This document shows positions 56,320-64,000 of a stretch of DNA of 64,000 nucleotides, piece by piece. The translations under genes were made by a program, and so were the position numbers. This stretch comes from Marsupella aquatica. Lineage: Eukaryota; Marchantiophyta. The notes under the pieces are model-generated. The model did no database searches, had not been told where the DNA came from, and saw nothing but the letters and a program-made list of their open reading frames with translations. The stretch is from positions 2,480,001-2,544,000 of the forward strand of contig OZ316893.1 of NCBI GenBank assembly GCA_973895155.1, in the 5' to 3' direction. The first letter of the stretch is position 1; each line of letters opens with the position of its first letter.

Positions 56320-57942
56320 ATGAGCGAGAAATTGAGCAGCCCGATGCTCATGGGCGGGGTGGAAGTTCCCGCTGGAGGGAATAACAAAAAAGGGGCGGGG
56401 GCAGACCATTTTGGCTACGCTCAGGTGCAGCCCACTTGGTTCGATGTGAGAGTGTTCTACGTAGGGGTGACAAATTGCCCTCTGGACGACACTCCGGATT
56501 ACCTGACTATGCGGTACCCTCCCCGAGACATCTGCACGGCTCTGGAGGTGAATGGGGGGCGGATTTCCCCATCGGAAGAACTCAAATTGAATCTTCGCAG
56601 GGACCGCTTGGACACGGAATCTTTGGAGGTTACTTATGTGAGCACTGACAATTTTCGAGCCAACGGAACGGTCTCCTTCGAAGTCTACGACAAGGAGGTG
56701 GTGCTTCTTTCTGGAAATTTCCAGCGATCGGCTCCTTCTCCCACATATGACTATCAAAAAGATGTCACCGATGAGAAGAAGTTCGCCTTGAGTGGTACCA
56801 CTCTAGTGAAAGCAGCCAAAGCAGTGGGCTGGAAGATGGATTTGACATGTGTTGTGACATCATCGGCGTGCGCGTTTTTAAAGGGAAGGCAGGAGTTCTC
56901 GGCCGCTAGTCTAATTGCTCCCCCAACGATGGAGGTCACCGTGGTAGGCCGCCACGCAGGATCGCCTGTCACCCTGTCGGAGATAGTGCAGTTGACTGTT
57001 CGGAGGAAATTGAAGCGGAAGCACACCCTACATGCAATCGTCGAAGGCGATGAAGGAGAAAACTTCCCGGGTGACCTTTTGCTCGCTGGGCAACCTGAGC
57101 AGGTATGAACTGGCTCCTGCTCCTCACATATCACATGCCAAACAGAGTTCGCGGAGCCCCCTTAGAATGAAAGTGGTCAGGGGTTCTTGGTCTCTTCGTG
57201 TACTACAGAGCTTAGTGTCCCTCGGGTGTCCCTCCTACCAACTGGTGGGTGTAGAGAGGATGCACTACCTTTTGCTTTAACAATAATTTGTTTCGCTACC
57301 AGAAAATGAATCATAGAGATGGGAGATCAAATACTCTCAGGTGGCTACGGGTAGAGGCCTGACCATATAAGACGCTCATTCGTTAATTCGTTCCATCTCC
57401 TTTCCTTATCCGAGAGCCCACTTGCATGCATGGCTACAAGGTAATAGAAATCCATTACTGTCAAAGCTGCATCAGTATGGCAATAGCTGAACAGTATGGA
57501 TTGTCGATCGGGATCATTGGCGGTGTGGTGAATCCCATATGCTGAAACACGTTGTCTCTCAGACTCTCGAGAAACCATCTTCGTGCTACCTCCTTTAAGT
57601 TTTGGTCGGCGTTTTAATGAGAGTTTGTCGGTTTGGATCTCTTCGCTGAACAGCTCTCTGTTATCGCTGCCCCTGGCTTACATTCCGAGTTTCTGTGCTT
57701 GTAAACAGGTAACAAGCGAGCTTGGTGACTATGCTGAGATGAAACTGGGGACCTATGGATCAGATGGCGGCTTAAACGTTTATGGTGAAGGCGAAGACGG
57801 GGAGCTGTCATGGTTTAATGCAGGTGTCAGGGTCGGAGTTGGGCTTGGTCTGGGCATGTGCCTGGGAGTCGGTATCGGCGTGGGTTTACTCATGCGAACG
57901 TATCAAGCAACTACCCGAACTTTCAGACGGAGTATGTTTTAG
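56320..57942 (+). CDS. At1g01500-type protein with C-terminal glycine-rich membrane segment
   Basis: Two exons, 56320-57102 and 57709-57942, join in phase 0 across a 606-base GT-AG intron (GAGCAG|GTATGA ... AAACAG|GTAACA), giving 338 residues. The N-terminal part has WFDVRVFYVG (about 40-49), PRDICTALEVNGG and LRRDRLDTESLEVTYVSTDN, then FEVYDKEVVLLSGNF. This order is that of the plant family annotated in Arabidopsis as 'erythronate-4-phosphate dehydrogenase family' (At1g01500), a name not supported by any dehydrogenase motif here. The second exon adds a Gly/Val-rich transmembrane segment, VGVGLGLGMCLGVGIGVGLL, and a short basic tail, so the protein is likely tail-anchored. Length agrees with the Arabidopsis member (about 330). 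Function is unknown. Reading through the intron instead gives a stop after one codon. Confidence 0.88.
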
Positions 57943-60900
57943 AGCCCTTCAAGATATTATTCAAGCCGACCACCAAGCATTTGAGTAACTTTCCTATAGT
58001 GCAACCAAGCGAAAGAATTGAGCTATGCAGCGAAGCCAAAAATGTAGTGGCCATTTCTCTCTGCAGCCAAGCCAGAAATTTGACTGACTTCCACCTATGC
58101 AATTAATATATCAGCTTTTGGCAGCATTTGGACAATTATAGTGTCTTCAGCGTTGCATGAGTGCTTCAAGGTGTTCAGAGGTGGAGGTACGGAATGCGAA
58201 GTTATGTAAACGGAGCTGGCAGAACCTGCAGGGGATACTTGGGCCTGAGTGGTCGGGAAAGGTGATGTCCATATCTTCCAGAAAAGCTCTGGAGAGATCG
58301 ATGAGGAATTAGGCGACGGTCTCGGGGTTTGCAGAAGAAATCGAGACGCGGGTGCAGGACAACTTTGGCCCAGGTGATTCGGACTGAGCACTTTGCACGA
58401 GTGGGAAAAGTCCTTGGTGGACTTTGTAAAGTTTGTAAATTTTGGAACTGGAGGAGTGGTGCTCAAACATATATTCTGAAATCTTAGCCAACCATACGTT
58501 TCACTGTTCAAGCTTTACTAAGTATCATGTAAAGTGTAGAACTGGAAGCTCTGGTGTCATTGGCAGGACGTCGAGAGTACCGGACTGGCCAGTCCCTATT
58601 AGGTGGCCATAAGATAAGAAACCGGGGTGCAGTAAGCAATTTGCCAGTCACCCCTTCGTTTGTGTTTACTATTTACATTATTTGTTATTTCCTCGTCATG
58701 GACATTGTTCATATCCATCCTCGGTTAAGGACGGTTGTTTAGGCTAGTGCAGGCTTTGGTCTCCTAGATACTGATCTGATGCCTTGGAAAATTTTGCACG
58801 ATTTTATCCTCAAGAGTTTGAGTTTAGTATGAAATTGGAGTTGGTAGTTCGAGTCTGTAAGAAGTTTTGCTAGTCTCTCTTCCCCTCCCCGGACCGATGC
58901 TGAGGACCGAGTAATAATACGGGCTTTGAAAGAGCTTTCTGGTTATCTCAAGCGTTTCCAATCTTTTTGCCTACCATCGAGTGCCAAAGGCTGTCGGTTT
59001 AGTCAGTTTCAAGAGTGAAGTTTGCAGTTGTGCCGTCTCCATCCCATAAATCACATCCTGTATTCCTTCTTCAGGACGGGGACGAGGCTCGTCAGAATGT
59101 CCAAAACCAGGTTGGGCCCATTTCAGTCAGGGATCCTGTCATTGGAGGAAGACCTGCTTAATCTGGTTTACACCAATATCCTTGGACCATGGACAAGGGA
59201 TGGCAACATTTGTCATTTGCCTTGGATTGGACCACTCCTTTCTTCGTACTGCAGAGTTCCCAAGATTAGTCTAGAAATGCTTCGGGCTACTCAGATGTGG
59301 CCATTTGTAGATCTTGTGCAGTAATAAATCGAATCATATTCAGCAATAATCACCTATCTTCTGTTCGAAGTAGACAAAAGGGAATGAGTCCTTTCGTGAT
59401 TGAGTTGTGAAGCCAATTGATGATTTCAATATGAATCACTTCTAATGAGAAAATCTAGTGGACACCCCCAATTCTGATCATGTTGTCGTTCAGTTTCTCG
59501 TTTTATCTCAACATTGGAGGCCCTGGTGTTCTGTGAAAGAAATCATTACAGTTTTACAACGACCTTCGATGTGCACGGTCAATATGAGCTTCTGCTGATG
59601 TGAAGAATTAGGTGTGATGCAATTGTGATGGAAGTGTGACTGTGTCGGCATATTGCCATCCTTCTGTTTTTGATCACAGACGTGTTTGGGATCTAGGGAA
59701 TGGGAATGAGTTAGCGAACCCTTATTAACGGTTGATGATTGGACGATCATTCTGTTGAGGGAGGCTTTTGCCATGCGTTTGCGTACAAATCCAGTCCTCG
59801 AAAGTCAGGGAAGGTCGCCCTAGGGGTCCACGTTCCCCAGCAACGATGCAAATCAAAGTAACATGTACAAGAGAGTAGTAAAGTACTCTTTAAGGGGTTC
59901 ATTCAGCAGCGGATAGATTTGAGCATTGAATCGCTCACAACCTATAAGTTGAGAAGCCTCAACCTTGCTACGACCTGTCGAGGTGATTCATCTCGACTCG
60001 ACTCCCTTTGATGAATGGTCCCACCATGAAGTCACTGGTAAGGCTTGCTTGCAGGGCTAAACCCACTGGTCCACGAGCAGAATACTAACATCGCGTCCCT
60101 CCCGATCAATTTTTGCAGTGCACATTGTAGTGCACCCTAAATTTGCATCCAAGGTTTTATTTTAAGCCACCCAAACTGGAGATAAACGGCTGCATGCCGT
60201 CCATATCAGCGGACGAGTCACGGAGTCATGCTCGTAAAATGATCGGAACAAACTAGTAGTGACAGTGTACCTGTTCAGGAGAACAATAGCATGACAGGCA
60301 TTATTATCAGGCGTAAAGCCCTCGACATATGCTGAAATGAGTTCCGTCTTGTGATCCGAATCAGTGATCCAAACTCAATCCCATTCCCTATGCTGATTTC
60401 GCTATAATTGCATTTGCACCCTCATCCTTACAACTATGAAACTGAATGAAGCATCTTTCAATTGCTTGTCTGCTCGAGCACCATCTCAGCCACTTCCAAA
60501 GAGGTTATCAGGAGTGCTCAACCTCCAGGCAGAGGGGTATCAAAGACACCAGAAGGCACTTGATTCTCTTAATGAGACATAAAGTTTCACAAGTGGAAAC
60601 CACTCACAACCTTCAAGAATTTGTATACTTGTTTCAGCTGGCATTCCAAAGCGAAAAAGGCCTACTGCGCCTACTGGGCCATTTCTGTGGGCACCAACAA
60701 TGATATTTCTGCCCTGCCAAATTGGATCAAGGGCTCGATGCAGCACATATCAAGTCGTCTGTTTCAACTCTAGTTGGAGGCTTAGATGGTGGGGCACAGG
60801 TGCAAGCACAATGTAGTGGACTCTCCAGGCATGGGTGACAAATTTCCTGCACATAATTCCCTGGTGGCAGCCTCACATTCATTTGCCAAACCAAGTGGAT

Positions 60901-62280
60901 GCTCTCTAAATCCCAATGAATTTGTTACATGGAGTTGAGGTTCTCATCTAGTGTTGATTAATTGCCCTAGGCCATTAGCTTATGTCCATTTGAAAAAAGG
61001 GTATTGACACTGCAGGGGTAATTTATATTGATTTTGAACTAATTATGACTTCTTATCGGTAACCAGAAAATGTATTAGGGGGAAAGAGAAATAACAAGGG
61101 AAAGCATATTTTTCACAAGTAGGTTACATTAGTTTACAGATAGTGAGGACCCAATTTTTTAGTTCCAAACTTTTCAGTGCAAACCTACGTACTAAAGGAG
61201 ACACTGAGTCAATTCAGGAGCAAATACCTGCCCGCGAAGAGGGCATGGGGAGGCATAGCATTTGGACTGCCTGAGCTTATCAAATTTTCATTACTCCAAA
61301 TGGAAGGAAGAAATTTGGGCAGTCTGGAAGCAGATCAGTAGCAAAGAATTCACGGTCCTCAATCACGGGCTGCAATGATCATAATGAGAGTTGGCCTTGT
61401 ACAAGACTGGAGACATTTACTTGATGAAACCAGTGTTACTTGATGGACCCCATGACTGACCCAAACTTACCCCAAATCTCATGGGTTGGTTGGGGGGAAA
61501 CTTTCATTGGTTTGGGGGTCCATCACATTAATGTTTCTACAAGACTGATCCGACGGATCCAATGGTTACACAACGATTTCAAATTCTGTCCAAAACTGGC
61601 ATGACTGTTGGTCTTTTGATCCTGCGTTTAGTGCATGGTTTAGCACTTTACAGGAAGGTTGATTGGTTCAATTTGAGCCTCTTTAAAGTGGTCACATCAT
61701 CTCAATGATCAGACATCAAAGCGTAGAAAATGTGTTTCAGATCAGAGATTATCAAGGCAGAGCATTAGAGGTTTGTTCACGTTGGCCCAAGGATGGATGC
61801 TAGCTATATAATGGCAAGTGCATTAATACCGCACAAGTAATTCAAACTAGCCATTGACGTTTGCTACTCTAGTAACTACAAGATCAGACAGAAAATGACT
61901 GCTCCAGATGTATTTTGCAGTCAGTGGCAAAATATTCACCACCCAGTGATTTTTTCTCCAGTGACTCTAGATGTGTCTAGAGCGTCACTTTGCTAGAAAA
62001 TGAGTTAAATAGTTTGTGACCAACAAAAGGCAATTTGCGGCCAACCAAATTAATGACTTCATTTGGCTGCTTACGGTTGTCTTACGAGGTGGGCGTGCTA
62101 TTTCTAGCTCGACCGTTCATATTTGGGCCCTTTATATATCCTCTTGGTCCACCTTGGAAGTCTGCACTAGTTCCCCTAGGCTGTGAAACAATTGCGTCAA
62201 CTTATAGAAACATGGTATGCAACAAATGAATATTTAAAACAAGAAATGATTTCTTTCTTCAGAATCCCGATAAAAAAGTT
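57943..62280. other. Intergenic, one possible coding scrap
   Basis: No gene can be supported. On the minus strand at about 58140-58490 one frame, interrupted by a single TAA at 58309-58311, reads SISSANPETVA and then FLIDLSRAFLEDMDITFPDH followed by CRFCQLRLHNF. This looks protein-derived but is unidentified. The rest (58500-62280) is unique, AT-rich sequence with short open frames only. Confidence 0.45.
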
Positions 62281-62487
62281 CTCTTTCCTTTCATTGCAAA
62301 TTTGCCACGTGATAATTTAGATAAAGAATTCCAATAATTTTTAATTCCCCTATTCGCTTTCCTTTCATTACAAATTTGCCACGCGATAGTGTTTAGATCA
62401 AGACTTCCAAGAAATTTTAATTTCCCTATTCTCTTTCCTTTCATTACAAATTTGCCACGCGATAGTTTAGATCAAGACTTTCAAGAA
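62281..62487. repeat. About 75-bp tandem repeat, three copies
   Basis: Units start at about 62281, 62355 and 62431. Each reads CTTTCCTTTCATT(G/A)CAAATTTGCCACG(T/C)GATA followed by TTTAGAT(A/C)AAGA. The last two copies are more alike. Confidence 0.9.
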
Positions 62488-62995
62488 TGTTTCATTAGTA
62501 TGCAATTGTCAGGGCTGGCTCGAGCTCATTTGCAGCAAAACAATCTTGTATCATTCTGCGTCGCGACTTGGCTGGGGTGGCACCGTGGGAGCCTCGCGTC
62601 TCCTTCTCGGGACCCACACACGAACGCCTCGTCTAGTGCGTGGGCTGTCTTAATTTTCTGCTGTATTTTTGTGACTATGAAACTCTTGTCTTCGATCTGT
62701 GTACGTCCGCCCTTTAAAATACAAGAGAGCAAACTGAGATCGAGAAGAAGAAGTGGGCGAAGAAGAGGAAGGCACGGTAAGGACCACACACCAAGGCCTC
62801 CTTTACCTTACTGGGAGCAAGAAGATCCCTTTGGTTGGGTGGGCCACTTTGTCTAGACTTAAGGTGGAGGGCGGATTGGGATTTAAATATTTCTGTAGTT
62901 TTTTGATGCTTTACTATGTTGGTGATTCACCAGGGCACTTGGCCTGTCTACTGTATTCTGGTGAATCCTGAAAGTTAATTGTGTGCTTTGGAGAA
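62488..62995. other. Spacer before LINE copy 2
   Basis: No gene recognised. A 10-bp inverted repeat GATTCACCAG/CTGGTGAATC (62924-62933, 62958-62967) lies just outside the point where LINE homology starts. Confidence 0.5.
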
Positions 62996-64000
62996 TATAC
63001 ACATACTTTATACAGAAAAAGGCCAAATAGAGTACAAAAGAATAAACAAGAGAGGTCCCAAGTGGACAAAACCAAACGCAAAAGAAGTGAGCAAAAGGAA
63101 ACCCTAAAAACCAAGAAAGAGGAACTAAAAGAAGTGAGCAAAAGGAAACCCTTAAAAACCAAGAAAGAGTAACTAAAACTACCGCAAATGGACCGAGGTC
63201 CTCATCATACCTAGCAAATGTGGCTACAAGCTAGTGGTCTACATCAAGTGTCGAAACTAGATCGGCAAGTGGGACAGGAATGTCCTCTAGGGGGGCTAGC
63301 CGCTGCGGAGTCACACTAGCACCCACTGTCAGAGATCGACGATAGACGGCCCGAGCTTGAGCACGCTGTAAGGTGACTGAAATGCGTTGGCGAAAGTGCG
63401 TGGTCAAAATAGATAGCGGGGGCCCGGTGGGACCCATCCGGCCGTGAACATCCCGAGCAGCTTGGCGAAGAAGCCCGTCGAACTGATGATGGAGACGCCC
63501 AAATATCTCAAGAGCAAGGGGCAGGAAGCTATCAGATGAAGCTCGTGCAGCATATTTGGCCTCCTTCGTTTGTGCTGCTCGTGATGTTGCTGCCCCTGCC
63601 GTTGTTGCCGCTGTCCCAATGATGTCTTGGCGCAATGGGTTTGCCACCACTACATCTGCCAAAGTACGGTGACCGTCACGGACCATGGTAAGATCCACCC
63701 GTAACCGCTGTGATGGAGGACCAGGTAACTCGAGCACCACCTCCCGCCGTGCACAGACCAAAGAGCCAGAGAGAACCTGAGCAGTCGCATCTCTCACAGC
63801 GTCGTGAACAAAAATGGTTTCGCCGCCCAAACTGCATCGAAGAAGATGGACACCTGTGGCATCACAAGGCTTCCCACAAGTGCAAGTAGGAGGTAAACCA
63901 ACAAGAAGTGGGTGGGGCAAGCCCATACGAAGACGCATGGCTGTCGCAAACTCCGCTGAAGACATCCGCAGGTGAGGAATGACTGGATTGGCCTGAAGCC
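62996..64000 (-). mobile_element. LINE-type retrotransposon copy 2, 3' end, continues past the window
   Basis: Minus-strand element whose 3' end aligns with copy 1 from about 62996 (ATATACACATAC) to the window edge. It lacks the nested MITE and keeps an open frame where copy 1 is broken, so it is younger or under less decay. Its 3' UTR carries a tandem duplication of a unit of about 47 bp (63084-63130, 63131-63178) that is single in copy 1. Its 5' end and any target duplication are outside the window. Confidence 0.85.
63231..64000 (-). CDS. LINE polyprotein C-terminus: zinc finger and nuclease-like domain (partial)
   Basis: The open frame enters from beyond the window and ends at a stop at 63231-63233; 244 codons follow the Met at 63965. 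It has RLRMGLPHPLL, then a Cys/His finger with C28, C30, C34, H40, C44 and H54 (CTCGKPCDATGVHLLRC, FVHDAVRDA). Next comes RVDLTM (D91), LADVVVANP (D104) and TKEAKYA (K134/K137) followed by FLPLALEIFGRLH. A CxC..H..C finger followed by D...D...K and F.P.A.E.FG is the arrangement at the C-terminus of many algal, protist and early-plant LINEs, where the second part is considered a restriction-like (PD-(D/E)XK) nuclease. The nuclease reading is inference. No frameshift is seen. Confidence 0.8.
   Translation of the reverse strand, partial: LQANPVIPHLRMSSAEFATAMRLRMGLPHPLLVGLPPTCTCGKPCDATGVHLLRCSLGGETIFVHDAVRDATAQVLSGSLVCARREVVLELPGPPSQRLRVDLTMVRDGHRTLADVVVANPLRQDIIGTAATTAGAATSRAAQTKEAKYAARASSDSFLPLALEIFGRLHHQFDGLLRQAARDVHGRMGPTGPPLSILTTHFRQRISVTLQRAQARAVYRRSLTVGASVTPQRLAPLEDIPVPLADLVSTLDVDH

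Overview
This is a nuclear window from a land plant or close streptophyte relative, gene-poor and rich in repeats. The evidence is plant-type: a squalene epoxidase with a plant-like layout, a small Rossmann-fold protein whose exons have GT-AG introns, an At1g01500-type protein of a plant-specific family, a copia-derived element with plant-like signals, and a short array of the plant telomere repeat TTTAGGG. A SAXO-type axonemal protein points to a lineage with flagellated sperm (bryophyte, lycophyte, fern or charophyte alga) and argues against a flowering plant. I cannot name the species.

Layout. 1.5-4.8 kb: a decayed non-LTR retrotransposon (LINE) bounded by a 17-bp target duplication and itself interrupted by a 286-bp hAT-like MITE. 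8.5-10.2 kb: intronless squalene epoxidase on the minus strand. 10.8-21.8 kb: no gene, many small tandem duplications and a degenerate minisatellite. 21.8-24.6 kb: a young copia-derived element with identical 151-bp LTRs that keeps only gag and a short RNase H tail. 26.1-27.7 kb: an unusual PAS-receiver protein, followed at 28.2 kb by a broken copy of its own 5' end. 29.8-33.2 kb: a six-exon NAD(P)-binding protein. 35.6-39.3 kb: a decayed transposon-type coiled-coil ORF whose 3' end is cut by telomeric repeats. 41.3-42.2 kb: the SAXO-like axonemal gene. 44.8-51.4 kb: coding scraps and repeats. 56.3-57.9 kb: a two-exon At1g01500-type membrane-anchored protein. 63.0-64.0 kb: the 3' end of a second, much better preserved copy of the first LINE, running off the window.

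The host genes are not functionally linked to one another (sterol synthesis, signalling, redox, cilium, unknown membrane protein). There is no operon-like grouping. Most of the remaining DNA is transposon-derived or shows local tandem duplication. Intron-rich genes with short exons could still be hidden in stretches I call empty, because only exons with visible codon structure can be recognised by eye.
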